DNA of 64,000 bases from JASHVB01 sp963762885 (lineage in GTDB: Bacteria; Pseudomonadota; Alphaproteobacteria; Acetobacterales; Acetobacteraceae): NCBI GenBank assembly GCA_963762885.1, contig CAVXNH010000047.1, positions 1 to 64,000 on the forward strand. Direction: 5' to 3'. Made by a program: the position numbers and the translations under genes. Within the stretch, counting starts at the first letter, position 1, and each line of letters opens with the position of its first letter. Positions 43,984-53,185 of this stretch are shown in pieces. Under the pieces are notes generated by a model. It was given only the letters and a program-made list of their open reading frames with translations. It had not been told where the DNA came from and made no database searches.

Positions 43984-44097
43984 ATTTAACACGGAGAAAG
44001 AACGAGAACCACGGAGGACCACGGAGACCGTTTGCGTCCCCCGGCAGTGCGGCAGGCACACGGGCTCCGTGGTTCTCGTTCTGCCTTCGTGTTAAAT
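43984..44097. repeat. Long imperfect inverted repeat (33-bp arms, about 48-bp spacer)
   Basis: The left arm begins ATTTAACACGGAGAAAGAAC and continues with GAGAACCACGGAG. The right arm is its complement with about 3 mismatches out of 33. The spacer contains another GGACCACGGAG unit. It is the same style as the 43662 repeat. The whole 43578-44380 interval holds no supported gene. Confidence 0.82.
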
Positions 44098-44380
44098 ACT
44101 TTGCGGTGCTGCCCGCATCCGCCTGCGATCTGGGGCATTCGCGGACTACTTATCATGGCAAATGCGAGAGCCCTGGCATCATACCAGCCTGTGGTCCCAG
44201 GCCATCACCTTCCCCGCACAGTCCGCTCCGCGCAACGACATCCGAATATGCGCAGTCATCGTCGAGAACGAGAACGCCAACGAAACGCCCATCCGCCGCC
44301 AACTCGCCCCGCCCATGCCGCGCCCGTACATGCCACGGAACCGCGCCATCAATCCCCGGACAACACCACACCGCTGTGAT

Positions 44381-45508
44381 ATGCAGCACCCGCCACCCCA
44401 CCCCGAGGCCCTGCTCGTGACCGCGATCCGTTCCCCCGCCGTCGCCGGAACCTTCTACCCCGCCGACCCCGCCCGCCTGCACCAGCAGATCGCCGGCTTC
44501 CTGGCGGAGGCCGATAATGCTCCACCCACCGGCACCGTGCCGCCCAAGGCGATCATCGGTCCGCATGCCGGCTACGAATATTCCGGCGCCATCGCCGCCC
44601 GCGCTTACGCTCGCCTGGCCGCCGCGCGCGGCACGATCAACCGCGTCGTGCTGATCGGGCCGTCGCACTATGTCGGCTTCCAGGGCCTCGCGGTGGATAC
44701 GGCAGAGGCCTGGGCGCTGCCCGGCGGTACCGTGCCGCTCGACACCCAGGCGATCGCCGCGCTGCGCCGCTTGCCCCAGGTGGGCGCACTGGAAGCCGCC
44801 TATACCCGCGAACACGCGCTGGAGGTGCATGTGCCGTTCCTCCAGCAGGTGCTGGGGGATTTCCGCCTGGTGCCGATCGTCGCCGGCAACGCACCGCCCG
44901 CGGCCGTGGCCGCGGTGCTGGAAGCCTTGTGGGGCGGGCCGGAAACCCTGATCGTGGTGTCCACCGACCTGTCGCACTACCTCGACTACGCCGCCTGCCA
45001 GCAGATGGACTCCAACACCGCCGCGGCGATCGAACGCTTCGACATCGACGCCATCACCACCGACGGTGCCTGCGGCGCTGTGCCGACCCGCGGGCTACTG
45101 CTCGCGGCGCACCGGCGCGGCATGACGATCGAGCGGCTCGACCTCCGCAATTCCGGCGACACCGCCGGCACCCACGACCGCGTCGTCGGCTACGGTGCCT
45201 GGGCCTTGCACGCAGCCGACGATCAGGCGGACGCACCTGTCGGTGGATCCAGAGCATCAGGCGGTGGTGGATCTGGCAGACGGGCTGATCCAGCTTGTGC
45301 GCACCGCGATCGGCATCGGCTTCGATACGGGCCGGCCGCCGGACGTCAATCCCGGCGCCCAGATCCCCGCCTTGCTTTCTGCGCCCGGCGCGGCCTTCGT
45401 TACCCTCAGGCGCAACGGGATGCTGCGCGGCTGCATCGGCTCGGCGGTGGCGACGCGGCCACTGATCGTGGACCTGGTGACGCACGCCTTCAACGCCGCG
45501 TTCCGTGA
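44381..45508 (+). CDS. amrB: AmmeMemoRadiSam system protein B (MEMO1 family)
   Basis: The conserved Memo domain runs from AIRSPAVAGTFYPADPARLH through PPKAIIGPHAGYEYSGAIAA, RVVLIGPSHYVGFQGLAVDT, EHALEVHVPFLQQVLGDFRL and VVSTDLSHYLDYAACQQMDS to NSGDTAGTHDRVVGYGAWAL. The His/His/His ligands (GPHAGY, GPSHY, EVHVPF/LSHY) are conserved. Family members normally end near 45225, whereas this frame runs on to 45508 across the start of the AMMECR1 gene, so a stop codon was lost to an indel around 45220. GTG 44417 is an alternative start. MEMO proteins bind Fe/Cu; the bacterial role is unknown. Confidence 0.87.
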   Translation: MQHPPPHPEALLVTAIRSPAVAGTFYPADPARLHQQIAGFLAEADNAPPTGTVPPKAIIGPHAGYEYSGAIAARAYARLAAARGTINRVVLIGPSHYVGFQGLAVDTAEAWALPGGTVPLDTQAIAALRRLPQVGALEAAYTREHALEVHVPFLQQVLGDFRLVPIVAGNAPPAAVAAVLEALWGGPETLIVVSTDLSHYLDYAACQQMDSNTAAAIERFDIDAITTDGACGAVPTRGLLLAAHRRGMTIERLDLRNSGDTAGTHDRVVGYGAWALHAADDQADAPVGGSRASGGGGSGRRADPACAHRDRHRLRYGPAAGRQSRRPDPRLAFCARRGLRYPQAQRDAARLHRLGGGDAATDRGPGDARLQRRVP

Positions 45509-45893
45509 TTCGCGCTTTCCGAAACTGGCGCTGGAGGAATGCGCCGGGCTGGAACTCTCGGTGTCGGTGCTGACCGACCCGGTGCCGATGGCGTTCGCCG
45601 ACGAGGCAGATCTGTTGGCCCAGCTTCAGCCGAATATCGACGGTCTGATCATCGAGGACACCGGCCATGCATCCCTGTTCCTGCCCAGCGTGTGGGCGGA
45701 GATACCCGAGCCGCGCCGGTTCCTGACTCTGCTGAAGCTCAAGGCAGGGATGGCGGCGGACCATTTCTCCCCCACGTTTACCGCGCGCCGGTTCCGCTCG
45801 ATCGAGGTGAAGGGGCGCATGGCCGATGCGCCCGCCACGGGAACGCAGGCAGCCGACACGCTGCGCTGGACGCCGGTGGCAGGCCGGCGATGA
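45243..45893 (+). CDS. amrA: AmmeMemoRadiSam system protein A (AMMECR1 family)
   Basis: About 216 residues from GTG 45243. AMMECR1 domain: GAAFVTLRRNGMLRGCIGSA with the hallmark LRGCIG, THAFNAAFRDSRFPKLALEE, LELSVSVLTDPVPMAFADEA, GLIIEDTGHASLFLPSVWAE and LLKLKAGMAADHF. It forms a conserved trio with MEMO1 (directly upstream) and a radical-SAM AmrS protein; the third gene is not in this window. A G/C hairpin follows the stop. Confidence 0.9.
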   Translation: MDPEHQAVVDLADGLIQLVRTAIGIGFDTGRPPDVNPGAQIPALLSAPGAAFVTLRRNGMLRGCIGSAVATRPLIVDLVTHAFNAAFRDSRFPKLALEECAGLELSVSVLTDPVPMAFADEADLLAQLQPNIDGLIIEDTGHASLFLPSVWAEIPEPRRFLTLLKLKAGMAADHFSPTFTARRFRSIEVKGRMADAPATGTQAADTLRWTPVAGRR

Positions 45894-45904
45894 GTTTGTA
45901 AGTT

Positions 45905-45965
45905 ACTCCCCCTCCCCCCAACCTTGGTCCGCTTAGCGGCCCAGGCCCCCAAGAGGAGGGGGAGT
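45905..45965. terminator. Inverted repeat ACTCCCCCTCC / GGAGGGGGAGT after amrA
   Basis: Perfect 11-bp arms separated by 39 bases, starting 12 bp after the amrA stop. Terminator-like, with no T run. The same C/G theme occurs at 292 and 25444. Confidence 0.5.
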
Positions 45966-46111
45966 CATTATCCGCGCGTTCACACACTCGTATCGGCGGT
46001 GGGGGCGATTGCCTTGGATGCGGGTAATGCCCAATCTCCCATCTGTCATTCCTGACCCAGCCAGACACCCAGCATGCCCAGCGCCACCCGCTTCCCCGCC
46101 ATCGCCACCTG

Positions 46112-47437
46112 ATGCCCGCCCTGGCCCAAGCACACGCGCACGGCGCCGGCACGGCGGCCGCGCCAGCCGTCATGACGTCTGCCCGCCTGCGCGAGTGCCA
46201 GAGTTGCGGCCAGCTTCAGGTACTGCCGCCGATGCCGCAGGCGGCGCGTGCCGTCTGCCTGCGCTGCGACGCGGTGCTGCGGCATACCCACCGCGACCCG
46301 ATCAGAGTCCCGCTGGCGCTCAACATCACCGCGCTGGTGCTGTTCCTGATCGCCACCGGCAGCATTCTGCTGACGGTCAGCCGCGCCGGCCAGGTTCGTC
46401 TCGCCGACCTGTTCACCGGTCCCGTCGGGCTGGAGCAAACAGGGTGGTGGGAACTGTCCGCCGTCGTGCTGTTCACCACCTTCGCCGCACCGCTCGCGAA
46501 GGTGCTCGCCATGATCGCGGTATTGCTCGGGATACAGGTCGGCCGTCCGCCCGGCGGGTTGCGCCGCCTGTTCGCCTGGGTCGAGCGCTTGCGCCCATGG
46601 TCGATGATCGAGGTGTATTTGCTCGCCGTGTTCGTCGCCTATGTGCGGCTCGGATCCCAGGTACATATCGGACTTGGCCCCGCGCTGTATGCGCTTGCGG
46701 CGCTGATGCTGGTGATGGTCGCCGCCGACGCGACACTCGATGCCGAAGCGATTTGGGAGGCGCTGGATCGCCGCCACACGGAATTTGTCCGGCCGGTTCG
46801 CGAGGGCTGGCAGCCGGGCACGCCGCATCGGCTGGGCTGCCCTACGTGTCATTTTGTCACCCGCACTGTGGCTGGGTCGGCGTGCCCACGCTGCGGCTTT
46901 AAATTGCGCGCCCGCAAACCGAACAGCATCGCGCGCACCTGGGCGCTGGGGTTCTCGGCGCTGATCCTGTATATCCCGGCCAACGCCTTCCCGGTGCTGA
47001 CCTACACCGAACTGGGGTACACCGAGCCCAGCACGATCCTCGGCGGGGTGCGGGAGTTGCTCGAATATGGAATGTGGCCGCTCGCGGCGCTGGTGTTCTT
47101 CGCCAGCGTGGTCGTGCCTGGATTGAAGGTGATCGGGCTGACTGTGCTGCTGCTCATGACCCAGGCCGGGTCCAGGCGGCGGCTGCGTGACCGCACCCGG
47201 CTGTATCGCTTCATCGACCATATCGGTCGCTGGTCGATGATCGACATTTTCATGGGCTCCATCCTGGTGGCGCTGTTGCAGTTTGGCGCGATCGTCTCGG
47301 TCGTGCCGGGGCCGGGAGCGCTCGCCTTCGCCTCGGTGGTGATCCTCACCATGCTGGCGGCGCAGACCTTCGATCCGCGGCTGATGTGGGACGCTGCGGG
47401 CGCCCAGTCGCGTGAGTTCGACCCGGGTGACGACGCT
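46112..47437 (+). CDS. pqiA: PqiA-like paraquat-inducible inner-membrane protein, continuous in frame with PqiB
   Basis: About 442 residues: two PqiA modules, each with a zinc-ribbon-like pair (CQSCGQLQVLPP...CLRCDAVL and CPTCHFVTR...CPRCGFKL) and four membrane helices (LNITALVLFLIATGSILLTV, PWSMIEVYLLAVFVAYVRLG, then NSIARTWALGFSALILYIPA, RWSMIDIFMGSILVALLQFG). PqiA is the membrane partner of the PqiB lipid-transport tunnel. There is no stop codon before the PqiB Met at 47438 (GDDAMSDH), so as written the two are one polypeptide. A single extra base in GCTATGAGC would hide an ATGA overlap, so a genuine fusion is not certain. Confidence 0.88.
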
Positions 47438-49152
47438 ATGAGCGATCATCCTCCGCCGCATCGTCCGCGCGCGGTAGTGCGCTCCGGGGTGGACCGGCGG
47501 CGGCGGATGTCGCTGATCTGGTTCATCCCCATCGTCAGTGCGCTGATCGGCGGCTGGCTCGCGTGGCGCACGTTCCTGGAGCGCGGGCCGCTGATTGAGA
47601 TCACCTTCGAAAACGCGTCGGGCCTCACCGCCGGCCAGTCGCATGTCCGCCACAAGGACGTCGATATGGGCCTGGTGGAGAAGATCGCGCTCAGCAGGGA
47701 CCTGCAGCGCGTCGTCATCACCGTGCGGATGAACCGCGAGGCCAAGCCGTTGCTGACCGACAAGGCGCAGTTCTGGATCGTCAAGCCGCGCTTCTTCGCC
47801 GGAGCGCTATGCGGGCTGGAGACGCTGGTGTCCGGCAGCTACATCGAGTTGCAGCCCTCGGCGGCGGGCGGCGAGCCGCAGACGCATTTCACCGGCCTGG
47901 AGACGCCGCCGGTGCTGACCTCCGACGTGCCGGGCCACACCTTCCTGTTGCAGGCGTCGCGCCTGGGCAACATCACGCTCGGCTCCCCGGTGTATTTCCG
48001 CGACCTGGACGTTGGCGAGGTGCTTGGGTGGGACCTGGGCAACATGGCCGAGACCGTCACTGTCCACGCCTTCGTGCGGGCACCCTATGACCAGTATGTG
48101 CACAACAATTCGCGGTTCTGGAACGATTCCGGCGCCAAGGTGTCGCTCGGCCCCAACGGCCTGCAATTGCAGGTCGACTCGTTACGCGCCGTCTTGCTGG
48201 GTGGCATCGCGTTCGACACGCCGGAGCCAGGGGCACGGCTCTCCGGTGAGCCCGGAAAACCATGATCTTCCCGCTCTACGACAGCAAGGACGCCGCGGAT
48301 TCCGCTGCCTTCCCGCGCCGGTTGCACTTCCTCGCGAATTTCCAGGGCTCGATCTCCGGGCTGTCGCAGACCTCAGCGGTGACGCTGCCATGGCATCAAG
48401 ATCGGCGATGTCAGCAGTGTCGGGCTGCAATACGACAAGGACCATCGATGCCGTTGTCGCACCGGTGCATTTCGCGATCGAGCCGGACCGCATCGGCGAA
48501 GCTGAATCTGCCATCCGGCGGCGATCTGGATGCGACAATGCGCGACCTCGTCCACCGCGGCCTGCGCGTGACACTCGACAGCGCCAGTCTGCTGACCGGG
48601 CAGAAGACAACTTGCCATGGATATTTATCCCGATGCGCCGCCGGCTCCGCTGACCAAGCAGCGGTGACACCTACGTCCTTCCGGTGCTGGCCGGCGGGTC
48701 GGCAGGACATCGCCAGCGGCCGCGGCGGGCATTGCTGGCCAAGCTGGATGCGATCCCGTTCAAGCAGATCGGCGACAGCCTGAGCCAGACGCTGTCCGGG
48801 TTGAACGGCCTGGTGAACGGGCCAGACCTGAAGCAGTCGCTCGGCATCGCTGCACACCACGCTGGCGGGCGCCGACACGCTGGTGCAGCGCCTGAACAGT
48901 TCACTGCGACGCTGCCCCAGAAGCTGCCGGACATCATCGCGGAGCTCGACTCTGCGTCGAAAGCGGCTGAACGCGCTGGTTGGGTCGGCTGCAGACGGGC
49001 TATGGCGGCAATTCCGGATTTTCAGTCGTGATGCGAACCGGTTGCTGGCGCAGCTCACCGATGCGGCGCGGTCGGTCCGCGTGCTGGCGGACCTGCTCAC
49101 GCGCCATCCCGAAGCGCTGATCCGCGGCCGCACCGACCTGGGGTCGCAATGA
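47438..49152 (+). CDS. pqiB: PqiB/MlaD-family MCE protein, 3' half disrupted by frameshifts
   Basis: An N-terminal membrane anchor (LIWFIPIVSALIGGWLAW) is followed by MCE domains: IEITFENASGLTAGQSHVRH, KDVDMGLVEKIALSRDLQRV, RFFAGALCGLETLVSGSYIE and the second repeat LGSPVYFRDLDVGEVLGWDL. The frame from pqiA stops at 48265. Homology then continues with shifts (FPRRLHFLANFQGSISGLS, HGIKIGDV, MRDLVHRGLRVTLDSASLLT, LSQTLSGLNGLVNGPDLKQS) to the end LADLLTRHPEALIRGRTDLG. The protein forms a periplasmic tunnel for lipids between the membranes. At least five indels lie between 48260 and 49020. Confidence 0.87.
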
Positions 49153-49200
49153 TAGGCGTGCGGTGATGATGCCTGAATGTGGATCACAAGAGCGGGCGAT

Positions 49201-49776
49201 ATGACAGCGAAGATCGGCGCTGTCGCGCGCTGGGCTGCTGGCCGCGTTGCCGGCGGCCTGCACCTCGCCCAATCCGTCGTTGTACACGCTGGCGGTGGTG
49301 CCAGGCGCGACGCACCCCGCTGCGCCGACGCAGCATCGAATTGCGCGACATCGCTCTGGCGCACTACCTGCAACGCTCGCAGATCGTGCGTTCGTCGGAG
49401 GATTTCCGGCTCGACGTGGTCGGTAATGATTGGTGGGGTGAGCCACTGGACGCGATGCTGAGCAGGGTGCTGGTTCAGGAATTGTCGCAACGGCTGCCGC
49501 GAAGCACGGTGTTCGCGGAGAACGGCGGGATCACTGTCGACGCCGGATGCGACGGTGGAGCTGAACGTCCAGCGGTTCGACGAGGACCATACCGGCGCGG
49601 TGGTGTTGCTGGCGCAGGCGGCAGTGACCGGACGGGCGACGGTAGCGCGCAATCTGGGTTTCTCGGTGCCGCCGCCATCACCCGGCACGTCAGGGCAGGT
49701 CAGTGCGATGAGCACCGCCGTCGGGCAGTTGGCCGACGCGATCGCGGAGTTACTGATAGGGTCCACGCTCAGGTAA
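49201..49776 (+). CDS. pqiC: PqiC-like outer-membrane lipoprotein, several frameshifts
   Basis: ATG 49201; one extra A after it hides the frame reading RSALSRAGLLAALPAAC, a lipobox signal, then TSPNPSLYTLAVVPGATHPA. After another shift near 49330 come SIELRDIALAHYLQRSQIVR, LDVVGNDWWGEPLDAMLSRV and LVQELSQRLPRSTVFAENGG. A last shift near 49550 gives VELNVQRFDEDHTGAVVLLA and the end MSTAVGQLADAIAELL. This is the ABC-type transport auxiliary (DUF330/PqiC) lipoprotein that completes the PqiABC system. Confidence 0.85.
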
Positions 49777-49808
49777 CCTGCTATGAAAACTCCCCCGACG
49801 CCCGATGT

Positions 49809-49868
49809 CGTCATTCCCGCGAAGGCGGGAACCCAAGCAGCATGAGCCCCGCTCTCGCGGGGATGACG
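49809..49868. repeat. REP-like 60-bp palindrome (CGTCATTCCCGCGAAGGCGG type)
   Basis: CGTCATTCCCGCGAAGGCGG at the left and CGCTCTCGCGGGGATGACG at the right are imperfect inverted arms. It matches the palindrome that was the target of the IS4-family element at 19869-19916/21389. It lies between convergent genes. Confidence 0.85.
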
Positions 49869-49931
49869 ACTGGCGTCACCGTTTGCATCCCCGGTGGCGC
49901 ATCGCCGGCGATACGGGGCGTCTCTCCCGCG

Positions 49932-50879
49932 CTACGCGCGGGAGAGACTTCCGAGGAACGCGGCGATCGCACCCGGTCCGGATCGCTCCGTGCCCGCGCG
50001 GCCGGCCCGCTGTTCCGCTTCCGCATTATAGTTCGTATTGGTGTTCACGTCGTACACCAGCGTCCGCCCGGCGCCGTCGGAGATGAACTCGATCCCCGCG
50101 ACCTCGATCCCCGACCCCGCCAGAAATTGCTCCAGCCGCACCCGCAGCGCGTCCGGTATACCCTCGACGATGGTGAACTTTTCCCCCCGCGGCGCCTCGC
50201 CCACCGGGCAGTTGGCGTCGCCGATCGCGCAGACATCGGCGGGGCAGAGTTCGAAGCCGCCGCTGGTATCGACCTCGACCGCGTAGAGGAACCGGCCGCC
50301 GACGAACTCGGCGCGGGTGATCACCGGGCGCGGCGCACGGACATATTCCTGCAGCAGCGTCAGCCCATCCACCGGCGCCTGCCACGCGTCGCTGTCAACG
50401 AACGCGGCGAGGCTGTCGCTGCTGGCGAAGAGCTGCACGCCGAGCCCCTTGCCACCGCGATTCGGCTTCAGGATCACCGGCTGGCCCGGGAAATACCGTT
50501 CTGCCGCGGCCGGGATCGTGCCGCGGCCGGCGACCAGCACCGTGCGCGGCGTGGCGACGCCGTGGCTCTCCAGCGCGGCATATTGCCGCACCTTGCTGAT
50601 TTCCAGATCGAGCGCGCCGGGGCCATTGACCACGCGCCGCCCCCACCGCGTGAGCCACGCCAGCACCGCAGCCGTAAGTTCGGCGGAATAGCGGTGGTCG
50701 CGCGTGTGCGAGGAGGCGCTCATGCGATTGTAGAACACGCCCTGCGGCGGCGGGGCGGCGAGGTCGAAGCTGCCCTCGTGCAAGAACCACTCGGTCCAGG
50801 GCAGGCCATTGCGCTCGAGGGCCTCGGCCAGAGGTGGCAGCCAGGCGGGATTTTCATGCAGGACATGGATGCGGGACAC
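49932..50879 (-). CDS. ATP-grasp (RimK-like) ligase
   Basis: 315 residues, intact. The N-terminal part FYNRMSASSHTRDHRYSAEL and RRVVNGPGALDLEISKVRQY resembles RimK-type ligases. The ATP-grasp core has QPVILKPNRGGKGLGVQLFA (nucleotide-binding Lys and Gly-rich loop), GLTLLQEYVRAPRPVITRAE and GRFLYAVEVDTSGGFELC. The metal site is GIEFISDGAGRTLVYDVNTN (Glu, Asn). These enzymes form amide or thioester bonds from a carboxylate and an amine; the substrate is unknown. It is divergent from the hyu operon. Confidence 0.87.
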   Translation of the reverse strand: MSRIHVLHENPAWLPPLAEALERNGLPWTEWFLHEGSFDLAAPPPQGVFYNRMSASSHTRDHRYSAELTAAVLAWLTRWGRRVVNGPGALDLEISKVRQYAALESHGVATPRTVLVAGRGTIPAAAERYFPGQPVILKPNRGGKGLGVQLFASSDSLAAFVDSDAWQAPVDGLTLLQEYVRAPRPVITRAEFVGGRFLYAVEVDTSGGFELCPADVCAIGDANCPVGEAPRGEKFTIVEGIPDALRVRLEQFLAGSGIEVAGIEFISDGAGRTLVYDVNTNTNYNAEAEQRAGRAGTERSGPGAIAAFLGSLSRA

Positions 50880-51094
50880 GGCCGGAACTCCGTAAGCGTT
50901 CCGTGTGTATGAAAGGACTTTTTCCCGGCACGCAAGATCGGCGGCAAAAGAAGAAGGATCGACTATAAATACCCTACGATTTGCGATTTTATCCTTTGCT
51001 TATCGCCTTTCGTAGCAGCACCGATACGCCACCTTGCCACCGCCGCGTCGGCTTGATTGACTGCTGCACTGCGACATACCAGCACGGGGACCTG

Positions 51095-53185
51095 ATGCAA
51101 GCTGCCCGCCTTGCCGTCGATATCGGCGGCACGTTCACCGACCTCGCGCTGGAGCACGCGGGCACGACGCACCACCATCAAGGTCCTGACCACGCCCGCC
51201 GCGCCGGAACAAGGCGTGCTGGACGGCGTGCGCTCGGTGTTGGCCGCGGCGGGCATGACCGCGGATGCGATCGGCATCGTGATCCACGGCACCACCCTGG
51301 CGACCAACGCCATCATCGAGCGCAAGGGCGCCCGCACCGCGCTGATCACCACCGAAGGCTTCCGCGACGTGATCGCGATGGGCAACGAGAGCCGCTACGA
51401 CCAGTACGACCTGAACATCGTCCTGCCCGAGCCGCTGGTGCCGCGGCATCTGCGCCTGGCCGTGCCGGAGCGGCTCGACAACGAAGGTCGATGTGCTGCT
51501 GCCCGCTCGACGAGGCGGCGGTGCGCGCGCTGGTGCCGGTGCTGCGCGACGCGGATGTGCAGAGCATCGCGGTCGGCTTCCTGCACGCCTTCGTCAATCC
51601 GCGCGCACGAGCGCCGTGCCGCGCGACATCCTGGCCGAAGCGCTGCCCGGAATTCCCGGTGTCGCTGTCGTCGGAAGTCTCGCCGGAGATGCGCGAGTGG
51701 GAGCGTTTCTCCACCACCGTCGCCAACGCCTATGTGCAGCCGATGATGGCACGCTACCTGCGCGGCCTGGAAGCCGGGTCTGCACGCGGCTGGGCGTGGC
51801 GGCGCCGCTGTTCCTGATGCTGTCGGGCGGCGGTCTGACCACGATCGAGACCGCCTGCCGTTTCCCGATCCGCCTGGTCGAAAGCGGCCCGGCGGGCGGC
51901 GCGATCTTCTCCGGCCCATATCGCCCGGCAATGCGGGCTGGCGAACGTGCTGTCGTTCGACATGGGCGGCACCACCGCGAAGATCTGCCTGATCGACGAT
52001 TTCAAGCCGCAGACCGCGCGCAGCTTCGAGGTCGCCCGGGTCGGCCGGTTTCGCAAAGGCTCGGGTCTGCCGCTGCGGATTCCGGTGATCGAGATGGTGG
52101 AGATCGGCGCCGGCGGCGGCTCCCTGGCGCATGTCGATACCATGGGCCGCATCGGGGTCGGGCCGGAGAGCGCCGGCGCCGATCCGGGGCCGGCCTGCTA
52201 CGGCCGCGGCGGCACCAGCCCGGCCGTGACGGACGCGAATCTGGCGCTGGGGCGCTACGACGCCGCGCGCTTCGCCGGCGGGACGATGGCGCTGGACGCA
52301 GCGGCGGCGCACGACGCTCTGGTCGCGGACGTCGGCGAGACGCTCGGGCTTACGGCGGAGATGGCGGCGCTCGGCGTGGTCGAGATGGTCGATGAGAACA
52401 TGGCCAACGCCGCGCGGGTGCATGCGATCGAATCCGGGGAAAACCTATGCCGGGCGCACGCTGATCGCGTTCGGCGGCGGCGGGCCGGTGCATGCCTGCC
52501 GGGTGGCGGAGAAGATCGGTATTGCCCGCGTGCTGGTGCCGTCCGGCGCCGGTGTCGGCAGCGCCATCGGCTTCCTGCGCGCGCCGGTCGGCTATGAGGT
52601 GGTGCGCAGCCTGTATCAGCGATTTTCCACGTTTGATGTGGATGCGGTGAACGCGCTGCTGGCCGAGATGCCGGCGGAGGCGATGCAGGTCGTCGCAGCC
52701 GGCAGTTTCGGCGCGGCGACATTGGAAACGCGGACGCGTTCATGCGCTATGTCGGCCAGGGGCACGAAATCCCGGTGCCGCTGCCGGCGCGGGTGCTGAC
52801 GGCGACGACGTTGCGGCGGTCCGCGCGCGTTACGACGCCGAGTATACCGCGTTCTACGATCGGCCGGTGCCTGGGTCCGACGTGGAGATCATGAGCTACG
52901 CAGTCGTTGTGGTGACCGGTGCCGGACGATGGCGACGCGCTACCGCCGGCGCGAGGTGGCCGCGTCGCGATGCCGCGCCGGCCGCGCACCCAGCATGGTG
53001 CGCGACACCGCGAGCGGCGAGGTCGCGACGTGGGCGGTGTACGACCGCGCCTCGCTGGCGCCCGGCGCGCGTATTGCGGGGCCGGCGATCGTTGCCGAGG
53101 ACGAGACGTCCACGCTGGTCGGTCCGGGCTGGACGCGGCGATGAACGGGCGTGGCTATATCGAGATGACGCGCGGAGGCCGCTGA
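51095..53185 (+). CDS. hyuA: Hydantoinase/oxoprolinase subunit A, many frameshifts
   Basis: ATP-dependent hydrolysis of hydantoins or 5-oxoproline, subunit A. The actin-like N-terminus RLAVDIGGTFTDLALEHAGT is followed across frames by IVIHGTTLATNAIIERKGAR, RYDQYDLNIVLPEPLVPRHL, EVSPEMREWERFSTTVANAY, MLSGGGLTTIETACRFPIRL, LSFDMGGTTAKICLIDDFKP, EIGAGGGSLAHVDTMGRIGV, GPACYGRGGTSPAVTDANLA and FGGGGPVHACRVAEKIGIAR. It ends MNGRGYIEMTRGGR. I count about ten single-base shifts, mostly +1 C or G (for example CACCACC at 51165, GGGGAAAACC at 52437). The stop overlaps the hyuB start (TGATG). Confidence 0.9.

Noticed and set aside
46046..47653. A 535-codon minus-strand frame over pqiA
   Set aside because: Antisense to well-formed PqiA modules; no recognisable protein features.
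49179..50912. A 577-codon plus-strand frame spanning pqiC and the ATP-grasp gene
   Set aside because: Crosses two genes on opposite strands, reads through a REP palindrome and has no domain; the gene motifs lie in other frames.
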